64,000 nt of DNA from contig RIBJ01000039.1 in assembly GCA_003762715.1 (NCBI GenBank), positions 1 through 64,000 on the forward strand, in the 5' to 3' direction. The DNA is from Muribaculaceae bacterium Isolate-104 (HZI) (GTDB taxonomy: Bacteria; Bacteroidota; Bacteroidia; Bacteroidales; Muribaculaceae). The notes under the pieces were generated by a model that saw only the letters and a list, made by a program, of their open reading frames with translations, did no database searches and was not told the DNA's origin. Within the stretch, counting starts at the first letter, position 1; each line of letters opens with the position of its first letter. Made by a program: the position numbers and the translations under genes. Shown one piece after another: positions 43,201 to 51,305 of the stretch.

Positions 43201-44498
43201 TCCTGATACTGTTGCATCAGAGGTGTATTGGTATGGCTCGACTTTTTTTCAGCTCTTGGAACTTCCACCTTCGCATCCTGCTTGGGTGTAGGAGTTGGCG
43301 TAACAGGGTCAGGTGTAGGCGGCTTAATGCCTTTGGAATTATACAATTCCAGATTCAGGCGCAGGTGCAACGACTCGTCGAGTGCCTTACGCAAGTCTTG
43401 TGCAATGCCATCGACACCTCCGTCATGGTGGTACACGATAGCAGGTTTGCCATACTGGTCAGTGCCAACCTTGGCGTCGGTGCATATAACATTCTGCGGA
43501 AACGCCTGAAAGAACTTGTTGCCTGGCACTTTTGTACCCCGGTCAACTACCGATTGAATGAAAAACTCTTCATCAGCCGACAAAGACTTCTTTTCGGTGT
43601 GCTTCTGGAAAATAATCAGGTCAGAGCCGACATCTGTTCCAGCATTTTCGCTGAACGTATTGTTGGGCAGACGCAGAGCCGCCACAAGGTCAGCCTTTTT
43701 CACAAGCTCCATTCTTATGAAAGGCGAAGCGGCGTTCATTACACCCTGCGATGTGATAAAGGCAATCAGGCCTCCTTCTCTCACTTGGTCAAGACCTTTG
43801 AGAAAGAAGTAATTGTGCAACGACTTGGAAGCCTGACGATAGCCAATCTCCTTGCTAACGGCATAAGCCGGGTCTGCAACCGCGAAATCTCCGAAAGGAA
43901 CATTGGAGGCAGCAACATCAAAGTAACCGTTGAAGTCACTCTCAATCTTCTCGAACCTCTCTATGCGTGTCAGCATTGACGGGTGCAGGGCTGACAAGAT
44001 TTTACCGGTGAGCAAGTCCTTTTCGTAAGCCAACACCTCGGCTCCGGGGTATCTGTCATTGCGCAGGAAAGAGTCGATAAACGCTCCCTGTCCGGCAGAC
44101 GGTTCAAGAAAACTTTTTATCTCTACACCCTGATATTTAAGCGCATCGGAAATAGCATCAACAATACGGTTGTCGGTATAGAATGCTGTCAGCGTTGACG
44201 CCTTCAACGACTCCATATAGCGGTTAAACTCCTTATCATCACGAGAATAATCGTGAATCAGCCGACGCAGCTCTACCGTAGGCGCGAACAGTTCAATGTC
44301 GCTCTTGCTCCACTTGGCGGCATCCGCCAGTTCATTGGCATCGTTGAGAATACACTTCAACCCACCGAATCCGGCATACTTGCGCAGCACTGCAATCTCC
44401 TCGGCAGTCTGCGCCCCGCGCCCCTTGACACCGAGACTAAACGCCATCCGTATCGCCTCGATGTTGTCGCGCATTGTTTGTAGTCTATTGTAACTCAT
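40254..44498 (-). pseudogene. N-terminal part of ICE helicase/N6-methylase with a MutS-I-like domain
   Basis: The 1414-codon frame holds an adenine-methylase-like domain ([11 protein letters not shown] near 135 and NVPFG, in the place of NPPY, near 200). Next come a MutS domain-I-like segment (about 425-515, [16 protein letters not shown] ... [12 protein letters not shown] ... [10 protein letters not shown]), Pro/Lys-rich linkers, and an SF2 helicase N-lobe ([11 protein letters not shown] near 1155, [11 protein letters not shown] near 1330). It ends at the nested-element junction with ELERQEIRS plus four foreign residues. The intact gene would encode about 2,030 residues. It overlaps the DUF1896 gene by 14 nt. 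Confidence 0.9.
40261..40267. repeat. Right attachment core of the nested element
   Basis: TCAGAAC matches the left core TCAAAAC except for one base. Host coding sequence resumes immediately to the right (TGCGG..., which is ...IRS on the minus strand). Confidence 0.75.
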
Positions 44499-44940
44499 TG
44501 CGGTATTGTTCTAAAATGTCCGCAATGGTACCCGCTAACTCGTTCTGTAGCCTCGGGTAATCTTCTCTGCTGAGGAAGTCCCCGTTGACTTCATACTTGT
44601 CAAGTATGGCGTTGACGTAACGGAGTCCGAGCAGTAATTCTGCCCACTCAATTTTTGCTTCTTCAGTCGGCAGGTCGTTGTGGAACAGTTCTTCAAGGAG
44701 GTTGAATATCACATCCCAACGGGACACATAGTGACCTTCGAGAAGAACACGCATGGCGAGTTCCTCGGCTACGGACTGACTGCGCCCTTCGAGGATAAGG
44801 TGGGTCATGGTCTTATATGCTTCGCCGGCGCGGGTATTGATAAACTCTGGGTCTGTTAATTCGGGAAAGCGGTGGTCACGTAGGTGACCGTAGAGATAGG
44901 CTGCGAAATAGTCCATCTCATTTTCATGAGATTGTTTCAT
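44485..44940 (-). CDS. DUF1896 family protein
   Basis: The start at ATG 44940 ([20 protein letters not shown]) gives 151 residues. The [20 protein letters not shown] segment and the later helices ([20 protein letters not shown]) fit DUF1896, which usually precedes the large helicase gene in these ICEs. The longer frame to 45054 runs into the structured leader and is unlikely. The ICE leader element AACCACTAAATTCC (44949-44962, minus strand) lies just upstream. The function is unknown. Confidence 0.85.
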   Translation of the reverse strand: MKQSHENEMDYFAAYLYGHLRDHRFPELTDPEFINTRAGEAYKTMTHLILEGRSQSVAEELAMRVLLEGHYVSRWDVIFNLLEELFHNDLPTEEAKIEWAELLLGLRYVNAILDKYEVNGDFLSREDYPRLQNELAGTIADILEQYRNELQ

Positions 44941-45013
44941 TATGGTGGGGAATTTAGTGGTTTGCCGAAATCCTGTTTGCTTAAAGTGGTGTATGGTAGG
45001 CATATAAGCAAAA

Positions 45014-45039
45014 GGACACCGGGTTCCCGCCCGATGTCC
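45014..45039 (-). promoter_or_regulatory. Leader hairpin upstream of the DUF1896-helicase operon
   Basis: GGACACCGGG (45014-45023) pairs with CCCGATGTCC (45030-45039) with one mismatch. It lies between the presumed promoter (45098) and the DUF1896 start (44940). It is flanked by inverted copies of the leader motif (44949-44962 and 45040-45052), which could extend the stem. It may regulate expression by attenuation. Confidence 0.45.
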
Positions 45040-45097
45040 AACCACTAAATCCACGTCAAAAATGAAACAAAAACATTATATGACGTTGAATCAAGTG

Positions 45098-45105
45098 CAA
45101 AGATA
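45098..45105 (-). promoter_or_regulatory. -7 box for the DUF1896-helicase operon
   Basis: The minus strand reads TATCTTTG, a perfect match to TAnnTTTG. It implies a leader of about 150 nt that includes the hairpin at 45014-45039. No clear -33 element is seen. Confidence 0.5.
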
Positions 45106-45163
45106 CAAAATCTTCGGGACATTCGGGAGGAGTTATTGATATTTTAGCTGATTTTCAAGCCTC

Positions 45164-46243
45164 TTAACCCGCTTTCTTGTGGGATTTACGCTTCTTGCGG
45201 GCTTTCTTCTGAAAATCATTCTCGTCGGGGGTGAAGGCCTCGATGACTCGCTTCACGATGAGGTTGTAGAGTTTTTCCTCGTCACGGCTGAGGTCGGTGG
45301 GATGCAGCCCGGTCGTGACTATGCCATGACCGTTATAGGGCGTTTCGCCATTGTGGAAGGTGTTGCGGGTGCTGAGCCATCCCACTTCTTTAGCCATCCG
45401 GCCGTAGCAGGGGTTGTGTTCCAGCACACGGAAGTCACGACGCATGGAGTCATAAACATTGCCGGGGATGCCGTTCTGGTAGAGGTAGGGGTATGAGATC
45501 AGCCCTTTGGCGTAAAGTTTGTGGGCGATGAGGAACGTCGGCTCAAAATCGTAGCCGAGTTCCATAGTGGCATCCATCCACAGGGTGACCATGTTGTGAA
45601 GAGTCTGACCCTTCACGATATTCAGTTCCACGTCGCCGCTTTCATCGGCTGATTCGTTCTCAGCCGATTCGATGTCGAGGTCTTTTCCTGCGGCCTCGGA
45701 ATTGGCTTTGAGAAAAAAATTCACGAGTTCCTCCGCGAGCCATGCCTCATGCTTGTCGGGAGAATATGTGCCGTTCTCGACAGCCCGGATGATGATGGGC
45801 TTACGCAGACGTGGAAGCCATGCGCGGCGCACAGTCACCGGCATACGGAGATACCAGTACAGGTTCAGGAACGCCAGTTCTCCTTCGAATGTGGGTTCCA
45901 TGGCGTTGACGACGACATTGCTTTTTGCCCACAGCGTCTTGATTACGGAGAGTTGGGCTTCGTCGGCTTTCGACTTCTCCCAGCCGAGCAGCGCATCATA
46001 GTTGCGCATCCTGAAATTGAAGTGGTGCGCGTACATCTGGCGCATGTCCTGACCGGAGTTCATGACGAACTTTTCGCCATGCTTGTATTCGGATTCGATG
46101 ATTTCGCCGTTGGTCCATGTCACGGCATAGCCGTTGCCATGATAGTAGCCTTCGAGTTCGGAGGTTGCGCCGATTGCGCGGGCAATGGTCTCAGCCATGA
46201 AACGGTTGGCGGTTACGACTGTCACGAGTGTCTTCTTTGTCAT
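45164..46243 (-). CDS. Degenerate type IA topoisomerase (TopB-like) of the ICE
   Basis: The 359-residue protein keeps the outline of topoisomerase III. The N-terminus (TLVTVVTANRFMAETIARAI) corresponds to the Toprim start but lacks the AEKPS glutamate. KLYAKGLISYPYLYQNGIPG matches the LITYPRTDSRYLP active-site region, but the arginine and the TDS residues are replaced. HGIVTTGLHPTDLSRDEEKL matches the HHAIIPTG...LYDLI block. It is much shorter than TopB (about 650). It is probably catalytically inactive and may act as a DNA-binding accessory. Confidence 0.72.
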   Translation of the reverse strand: MTKKTLVTVVTANRFMAETIARAIGATSELEGYYHGNGYAVTWTNGEIIESEYKHGEKFVMNSGQDMRQMYAHHFNFRMRNYDALLGWEKSKADEAQLSVIKTLWAKSNVVVNAMEPTFEGELAFLNLYWYLRMPVTVRRAWLPRLRKPIIIRAVENGTYSPDKHEAWLAEELVNFFLKANSEAAGKDLDIESAENESADESGDVELNIVKGQTLHNMVTLWMDATMELGYDFEPTFLIAHKLYAKGLISYPYLYQNGIPGNVYDSMRRDFRVLEHNPCYGRMAKEVGWLSTRNTFHNGETPYNGHGIVTTGLHPTDLSRDEEKLYNLIVKRVIEAFTPDENDFQKKARKKRKSHKKAG

Positions 46244-46289
46244 ATTTGAAATGTTTTTATTGTGAGTTGGGAATTTTGAGACGAAAGCG

Positions 46290-46312
46290 TCGGGAGGTTC
46301 CGGACCCTCCCT
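46290..46312. other. Hairpin between DUF3945 and topoisomerase-like genes
   Basis: GGGAGG and CCTCCC arms surround a TTCCGGA loop in the 123-nt gap between the two minus-strand genes. It could be a weak terminator or a processing site. No T-run follows on either strand. Confidence 0.35.
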
Positions 46313-46366
46313 AGGCGTTTCATCCGCGTGGGTTCAGTGGTTGTGGATTATACTCTGCTGTGGGAA

Positions 46367-47890
46367 TCAGAGTCGCGGGCCCTTTGGCTTACGCTGCTGC
46401 TTTTGCTGGATTTCGTCCTTCGGCTGGGTCTGTCCCTTGGTCAGAGGGTCGGTGATGTTCTTCGTCTCCTCGTTGGTGAGACCGTCGTTGTTCACCGCCT
46501 TCTGGGTGCGGGATTCGTCGGCGACCTTGACACGCGGGTCATTGAGCGATGTCACCGGACGCTGTTTCTCCTTGTCGAAGTACAGATAGACAGTGCAGGG
46601 CTGTCCCTTCTCATCGACCATGTTGTCGAGCTTGGCGACACGCCCGTTGGCGTAGTCTTCCTTCTGCTGTTCGGTGAGCGGAATCTTGTTCCATTGTCCG
46701 AGAGGCTTGATGCTGCCGTCTTTGAGTGTCCAGTTGGGTTTCCTCTCAGCCTTCTTTTCCGAAGCCTCGGTCGAAACGGATTCGCCTTTGCCTTCTTTCT
46801 TGGCTTCGGCGGCACGCTTTGCCTGCTCCACCTTCTCATACCAGTGTATGCCGTTGGGTACAAATTCGACAGCCTTGCGGTCGACATTGTACTGGAGTAT
46901 TCCCGTGCGGGTCTTTCCATCGCGGCATACCACCTCTTTGGGGGGCAGGGGAAGACCTTTCTTCAGGGTCATGATCTCCGGCATGGTCAGCTTCGTCTGG
47001 CCGAAAGTGTCACGGATTCTGACATCCTTTGCCGGGATTGCCAGCAGCTCGTTGGTGTAGCGGTCCCGGCTGATGAGCGATGGAACTTTCTCTCCGGTGG
47101 CAGGGTCGATCAGTTCTACAATACGACCGAGGTTGCCGTTCTCTTTGAGATTTGCCTGATCGATTTTGTCGAATTTGTGTCCCATGAACTGGTCGAGCTT
47201 CTGTTCGCTCTGGATGAAGTGAGGGACAAGTTTGACGCTGCCGTCGGGGTCAGTGCGGAAAGAGAGTCGAGCCTCGATGCTGAATTTTTCTCCTCCGAAG
47301 GTCGGGGTGATATTCACCAGCTTGGATTTCCGGTTATAAAGCATCTCCCTCAGGTCGCCGGAGGCTTCGAGAGCCTCTTTGTCGATGCCCCATTTCTCTT
47401 TGAGCATATCCCAGTCGATTTTCGACTGGTCGATAGCCTGCCACTTGGGTTCCTGCGACATGGTTGTCTGAGATTGAGCTTCATCCGCTGTCTGCTCCGA
47501 TGGTTCCGCAGAGGTTTCTGTCTGCTTGGACTGCTCGACTTTCAGAGCCGGGAGCGCCACATCGACCTTGTTATCTTTGAGTATCTCGGCATTCGCCACA
47601 GGGTCTTTGGCGAGGTCGCCGATTACGGTGCCCACCGTGTCGTATCGGTCGGCGGGTACGCGGAAGAATCCGAATGTCGAGGGGTTCTTGCACTGGCGCA
47701 CGAAGTTCGACATAAAAGCTTCGAGAGGGTTCTGGCCTTTTGAGAATTTCACGAGGTCAGAGAGTTTCGCCGACTTTACATCGGTCATTTTGGGTGTGCC
47801 GTCCTCGTTGAGTCCGGTCACCGCGCCTACCTGCCCGGTGTCGTTGTTGCGGGCGATAAGGACTTCTTCTTGATTCAGCTCTTGTGCCAT
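46367..47890 (-). CDS. DUF3945/DUF4099-type ICE protein
   Basis: The 507-residue protein starts MAQELNQEEVLIARNNDTGQ and has repeated beta-rich units of the DUF3945 type (GREILFDRK-like segments: GEKVPSLISRDRYTNELLAI, LPPKEVVCRDGKTRTGILQY). It ends in a long Lys/Glu/Gln-rich tail (QKQQRKPKGPRL). Such proteins are regular members of the helicase/topoisomerase block of Bacteroidales ICEs. The function is unknown. No signal or membrane segment is present. Confidence 0.8.
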   Translation of the reverse strand: MAQELNQEEVLIARNNDTGQVGAVTGLNEDGTPKMTDVKSAKLSDLVKFSKGQNPLEAFMSNFVRQCKNPSTFGFFRVPADRYDTVGTVIGDLAKDPVANAEILKDNKVDVALPALKVEQSKQTETSAEPSEQTADEAQSQTTMSQEPKWQAIDQSKIDWDMLKEKWGIDKEALEASGDLREMLYNRKSKLVNITPTFGGEKFSIEARLSFRTDPDGSVKLVPHFIQSEQKLDQFMGHKFDKIDQANLKENGNLGRIVELIDPATGEKVPSLISRDRYTNELLAIPAKDVRIRDTFGQTKLTMPEIMTLKKGLPLPPKEVVCRDGKTRTGILQYNVDRKAVEFVPNGIHWYEKVEQAKRAAEAKKEGKGESVSTEASEKKAERKPNWTLKDGSIKPLGQWNKIPLTEQQKEDYANGRVAKLDNMVDEKGQPCTVYLYFDKEKQRPVTSLNDPRVKVADESRTQKAVNNDGLTNEETKNITDPLTKGQTQPKDEIQQKQQRKPKGPRL

Positions 47891-47969
47891 ATTAATTAGA
47901 AGTTTTTGGGGTTGGAAACTTGTGCCTGAAAAGAGGCACGTTAATTATTGGTGTATGGTGGTATGGTTT

Positions 47970-48302
47970 TTATCTTCTTGTGGTTTCAAATGCGATTCTG
48001 GCATCTGCCCAGCGGAAGGTCACGCGGGACTGGCGGCTGTCACCGGATTTTATGAATGGTAGTGTACCGTCAGCCATCATGGATTCTATTTTGGTTTTGC
48101 CGACATTATACATTTCCATGAGCTGTGCCTTGGTCAAAACTCTTTCTTCCGGCTCAATGATACCCTGATTTGTCAGGACAGCATAAATCTCTTTGCTGGC
48201 TTCCTTGATTTCGCGTCTGATTTCACATTTGATTTCTGCTCGAAGATCATCAATTATGGCTCTGAAATCAGAGAGGATTGCTCTTTTCTCTAATACTGTC
48301 AT
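47970..48302 (-). CDS. Helix-turn-helix (excisionase-like) protein, 110 aa
   Basis: An N-terminal coiled coil (about 1-45) is followed by a winged-helix/MerR-type unit: LTKAQLMEMYNVGKTKIESM ... GTLPFIKSGDSRQSRVTFRW. This is the layout of small DNA-binding excisionase-like proteins at ICE ends. It lies 1 nt downstream of a second HTH gene. A possible role is directionality factor or regulator of excision; it could also be a DUF3853-type protein. Confidence 0.7.
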   Translation of the reverse strand: MTVLEKRAILSDFRAIIDDLRAEIKCEIRREIKEASKEIYAVLTNQGIIEPEERVLTKAQLMEMYNVGKTKIESMMADGTLPFIKSGDSRQSRVTFRWADARIAFETTRR

Positions 48303-48303
48303 A

Positions 48304-48687
48304 TCAATATCGGGGTAATCGGGTTACACGTTTCATTGCTTTCTCGTATGCCACCGGATTCCAAGGACATTGGAACTTTTCGATAGCCTCCACAAGTTCC
48401 TTCAGGAAGTAGTGGGTTTCTCGACCGACCTTCTTCCATTTCAGCACCAGCCGTTTTCGGATGCGCTGAAGGTGTCGGGGTGATACACAGAGGATAGCAG
48501 CGGCCTCATCCTTGCTCACCATAGGCTGGTTGGGAAGCCGCTCATGGATAAATCCATATTCCTCGGCTTTATGAATTTTCTCATCCTGAGCCGCGAGAAA
48601 CTTTTCAAGACGGCTGAGAGTGCCTTGCATTCTCTGTACCTCTTGTGCCAGATCGGGATGAGGGGGGAACATAACGTAATTGTCCAT
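48304..48687 (-). CDS. Helix-turn-helix domain protein, 127 aa
   Basis: An N-terminal helical segment (AQEVQRMQGTLSRLEKFLAA) is followed by an excisionase-type HTH (VSKDEAAAILCVSPRHLQRI ... VGRETHYFLKELVEAIEKF). Together with the next gene it forms a pair of small DNA-binding proteins beside the integrase, as in CTnDOT excision operons. The leader has AACCGCTAAACCC (48695-48707, minus strand) and a TAACTTTG -7 box at 48719. Confidence 0.75.
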   Translation of the reverse strand: MDNYVMFPPHPDLAQEVQRMQGTLSRLEKFLAAQDEKIHKAEEYGFIHERLPNQPMVSKDEAAAILCVSPRHLQRIRKRLVLKWKKVGRETHYFLKELVEAIEKFQCPWNPVAYEKAMKRVTRLPRY

Positions 48688-48718
48688 ATCAGGTGGGTTT
48701 AGCGGTTTGTTTGTGATG

Positions 48719-48726
48719 CAAAGTTA
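48719..48726 (-). promoter_or_regulatory. -7 box for the HTH gene pair
   Basis: The minus strand reads TAACTTTG, fitting TAnnTTTG, about 32 nt before the ATG at 48687. No good -33 element was found at the standard distance. Confidence 0.55.
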
Positions 48727-48917
48727 CTTCGGGAAAAGGAGGTGCATCTATGATAACTCCGGGATAGAGTTGGGATAAGTGTAGGATAAAAAACGCTTGA
48801 TTTTCTAAAATCCGCAATAATTCATCGTTGAATAACAGCGACTTATACAAATACTCTTAATGAATGTTAAAGTAGAAATTTGTGGAAATTTTTTTGAAAA
48901 TCTCACGTCAGGACACA

Positions 48918-48953
48918 GCGAGTGCCGTCCGAGCATTCCCGAACGGCACTCGC
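48918..48953. terminator. Strong hairpin at the end of the integrase gene
   Basis: GCGAGTGCCGT (48918-48928) pairs perfectly with ACGGCACTCGC (48943-48953) around a 14-nt loop, 24 nt after the integrase stop on the minus strand. There is no immediate T-run, but T-rich sequence follows about 25 nt later. The rest of 48688-48976 contains no gene. Confidence 0.65.
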
Positions 48954-48976
48954 AAGAGGCTTATGGAATGTTCAGC

Positions 48977-50194
48977 TTAGAAATCGAGATTGCCGAGGTT
49001 TTTGGAAAGAATGTCCATATCCTTTCCGATTTTGTCGGCGGTAATTCTCGCGTAGATCTGTGTGGTCTGGATATTTGTGTGGCCGAGCATCTTTGATACC
49101 GACTCGATGGGCACTCCACGGCCGAGGGTCATGGTAGTGGCGAAGGTGTGCCGGGCGAGATGGAACGTCAGGTTCTTCTCGATGCCACAGATGTCGGCTA
49201 TCTCCTTCAGATAGCAGTTGAGCTTCTGATTGGTGATTATCGGCATGAGCTGGCCGTCGGTGTAGCAGCCCTCATATTTGTTGAGGATTTTCAGGGCCGG
49301 CGGAAGTAGGGGTACCATTACCTTCGTGTTGGTCTTCTGACGGTGGGTGACTATCCACAAGCGACCGTCGAACATCTTCTGGATGTTGTCGACACGGAGG
49401 TGGGCGAGGTCGATGTATGCCAGCCCGGTGAAGCAGGCGAAGATGAAGATGTCGCGCACCTGTTCCAGTCGCTTGGAGGCAAACTCTTTCTGCATCATCT
49501 TGCAAAGCTCGTCTTCGGTAAGATAGCCACGGTCAACACGCTCGATGGAGATTTTGTAGCCGTTGAAGGGGTCAACGGTTATCAGTCCGGCGCGGATGGC
49601 TTTGTTGATTACCTGCTTGAAGAACTTCATGCACTTGTAGGTGGTGTTCTGCGAGTATTTATACTCGGTACGGAGGAAGAACTCCAAGTCCACGATGAAC
49701 TGATACTTTATCTCTCTCAGGGGAATGTCGGTGATATTGTACTTCTTCTTCATGAACTCCACCACGCGGCGGTACATTCTTTCGTACTTGCGGTAGGTGG
49801 GGTCGGCTTTGCTGAGTCCGACGAGCTTCTTGGTGTCCTCCAGATGCTGCTCATAGAGTTTCAGGAGTGATTCCTCCCGCTGGGTGATGCCCATGTAGGC
49901 GTTGCGCACCATTTCTACGGTAACGTAGCCGTGACGACGCTGGATGTCATAGAAATGATTGGTCAGAATAGTCTGAATATCCTGAAGATGGTTATTGATC
50001 TCAAAAGACTTGGATGAACGACCGGTGGCTTTACCGGCTTTCCCATCCCATCTTTCTGGCTCGCAAACCAATTTTGTGCTCCAGTCCTGTCTTTCTCCGT
50101 CAATAGACACGCGCACGATGATGGCGGATGTACCATCCTTGTTGACATGATTGCTTCGGAGATAGAACAGAATCTTAAATGTGCTCTGTTTCAT
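48977..50194 (-). CDS. int: ICE tyrosine recombinase (integrase, IntDOT-like)
   Basis: The 405-residue protein has an N-terminal arm-binding domain (FKILFYLRSNHVNKDGTSAI), a core-binding domain (about 110-215) and a catalytic domain. HLARHTFATTM, LGHTNIQTTQIYARI and a Lys in RQKTNTKV are seen. In place of the first catalytic arginine it has CFTGLAYIDLAHL, as in IntDOT-type integrases. It drives insertion and excision of the ICE. The leader contains AACCACCAAATCC (50204-50216, minus strand). Confidence 0.93.
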   Translation of the reverse strand: MKQSTFKILFYLRSNHVNKDGTSAIIVRVSIDGERQDWSTKLVCEPERWDGKAGKATGRSSKSFEINNHLQDIQTILTNHFYDIQRRHGYVTVEMVRNAYMGITQREESLLKLYEQHLEDTKKLVGLSKADPTYRKYERMYRRVVEFMKKKYNITDIPLREIKYQFIVDLEFFLRTEYKYSQNTTYKCMKFFKQVINKAIRAGLITVDPFNGYKISIERVDRGYLTEDELCKMMQKEFASKRLEQVRDIFIFACFTGLAYIDLAHLRVDNIQKMFDGRLWIVTHRQKTNTKVMVPLLPPALKILNKYEGCYTDGQLMPIITNQKLNCYLKEIADICGIEKNLTFHLARHTFATTMTLGRGVPIESVSKMLGHTNIQTTQIYARITADKIGKDMDILSKNLGNLDF

Positions 50195-50501
50195 CTTACA
50201 TTTGGATTTGGTGGTTATGATTGCGCAGGGTTTTTACCCCCTTGCAAAATTCATAACGAGTTAAACTTAATTTTGCTTAGACTCACCTCGGCCAATAGAG
50301 GACGAATAGCGGACATGATGTCCTGCGTATTCTGACGGAGTGCATGGGAATAGAAAATTAGGTATCAAATGTAAGCTTCGGACTATGCCACCGGACTCCA
50401 TTTCTTGTGTGCCATCAGATGTCCGATTTTGGCCGCTATTTTCCGACTTATGTCAGAGTTTCGGTTTCGTAAAGTGCTGCACAAAACATAGTTACGACAC
50501 T

Positions 50502-50550
50502 TACTGCTACACAACTGCTACATTTGGCATCTCACGATTTTTGTGTAGCA
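50502..50550. repeat. Candidate attachment-arm sites at the ICE right end
   Basis: ACTGCTACA repeats at 50502-50510 and 50513-50521 (11-bp period). CTGCTACACAA (50503-50513) is repeated in inverted form at 50540-50550. The region 50195-50629 has no gene and lies between the integrase and the ssrA terminator, where the right attachment site is expected. The core cannot be defined without the left end. Confidence 0.55.
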
Positions 50551-50629
50551 GATTTGCAACCAATGGGTGTCTTGTTCAGTCTTTTTTCTGTCCGATGACG
50601 GTCCTGAGTCGTCATTTTTAGGCATTAAA

Positions 50630-50661
50630 AAACCGCACAATAAGTTGATATTGTGCGGTTT
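50630..50661 (-). terminator. Rho-independent terminator of ssrA
   Basis: AAACCGCACAATA (50630-50642) pairs perfectly over 13 bp with 50649-50661 around AGTTGA. On the minus strand the hairpin is followed by TTTTTT, 47 nt after the tmRNA 3' end. Its integrity shows that the ICE sits beyond it. Confidence 0.9.
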
Positions 50662-50708
50662 AGTCTTGTTTAGACTTTTGTTGGCCGGAATCTGTCCGAC
50701 CCGTCAAG

Positions 50709-51104
50709 TGGAGCTGGAGGGAGTCGAACCCTCGTCCAAACGCGGAACTAATGCGCTTTCTACATGCTTAGTCTTTACTTGGTTTTCGTGCTGCAGCAGG
50801 CTAAAGACTACCAACCACAGCCTTATCCTCTAAATTTTCGGGAGCCTCCCGAGGCTATCAGCTCCCTATTCCCGATTTACCTGCACCGCTTGACCGATTA
50901 GTCTCGGGACGACGACAATCGAGCGATGTCTTGTCTTCGCAACTGTTGCGAAGATTAAGCTAATCTACTATACTTCAATTAAGCAGCAAGAGCGTAGTTG
51001 TTTTCGCCATTTGAAATTTTGATGTCCCATATTATAGAGCGTAGCCATCATTGCTCTGCATGCTTACACACCACCTCTACGCGCTGTCAAAGCCAGTCAG
51101 CCCC
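50709..51104 (-). ncRNA. ssrA: Transfer-messenger RNA
   Basis: The 5' end (GGGGCTGACTGGCTTTGACA) and the 3' tRNA-like end (T-arm GGGTTCGACTCCC, acceptor CAGCTCCA) fit tmRNA, and the acceptor arms pair. The terminal CCA is not encoded. The tag reading frame (about 50979-51011) ends NGENNYALAA followed by TAA, the typical Bacteroidetes degradation tag. It rescues stalled ribosomes with SmpB. The length is about 396 nt. Confidence 0.97.
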
Positions 51105-51248
51105 GTATATGCGTGACGGTAACGATTGCAAAGTTACTATTTTTACAATGTTTTGGCAACTTTTTTGCCGTACTTACCTGTTTTTTTATGCGATTTGTTT
51201 TGTTTTTTAGTTTATAATCGGCTATTAGTCTTAAAAACATCTTCTCTT

Positions 51249-51280
51249 TTTGTAGCGGCGGATTTTTTGTTGTAATTTTG
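51249..51280 (+). promoter_or_regulatory. Promoter of the NhaC-family gene
   Basis: TTTG (51249-51252) is followed after 20 nt by TAATTTTG (51273-51280), a textbook Bacteroidetes -33/-7 pair, 25 nt before the start codon. Confidence 0.75.
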
Positions 51281-51305
51281 TCAGGAATAAAAATACGATA
51301 AAATA

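Larger units (their letters stand above)
1..50620. mobile_element. CTnDOT-family integrative conjugative element (left end outside window)
   Basis: Gene order on the minus strand (traA to traQ), mobABC on the plus strand, RteB/RteC-like regulators, the helicase/topoisomerase/DUF1896/DUF3945 block and a terminal tyrosine integrase (48977-50194) are the standard parts of Bacteroidales conjugative transposons. The right boundary must lie between the integrase (50194) and the ssrA terminator (50630), because ssrA and its terminator look intact. The left boundary is not in the window, since transfer genes run up to base 83. The element carries a phosphate cassette (22.6-33.3 kb) and a nested element (35.2-40.3 kb). 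The exact attachment core cannot be set from one end alone. Confidence 0.93.

Noticed and set aside
46328-47743. A 471-codon plus-strand frame opposite the DUF3945 gene
   Set aside because: Its leucine/valine/arginine-rich composition comes from the antisense of a Lys/Glu-rich coding gene. The minus-strand gene has recognisable domain repeats and a normal start.
50195-50708. A tRNA-like or second tmRNA fragment at the ICE right end as the duplicated target
   Set aside because: No copy of the ssrA 3' end (T-arm GGGTTCGACTCCC) is present between the integrase and ssrA, so there is no sign of a duplicated ssrA end within the window.
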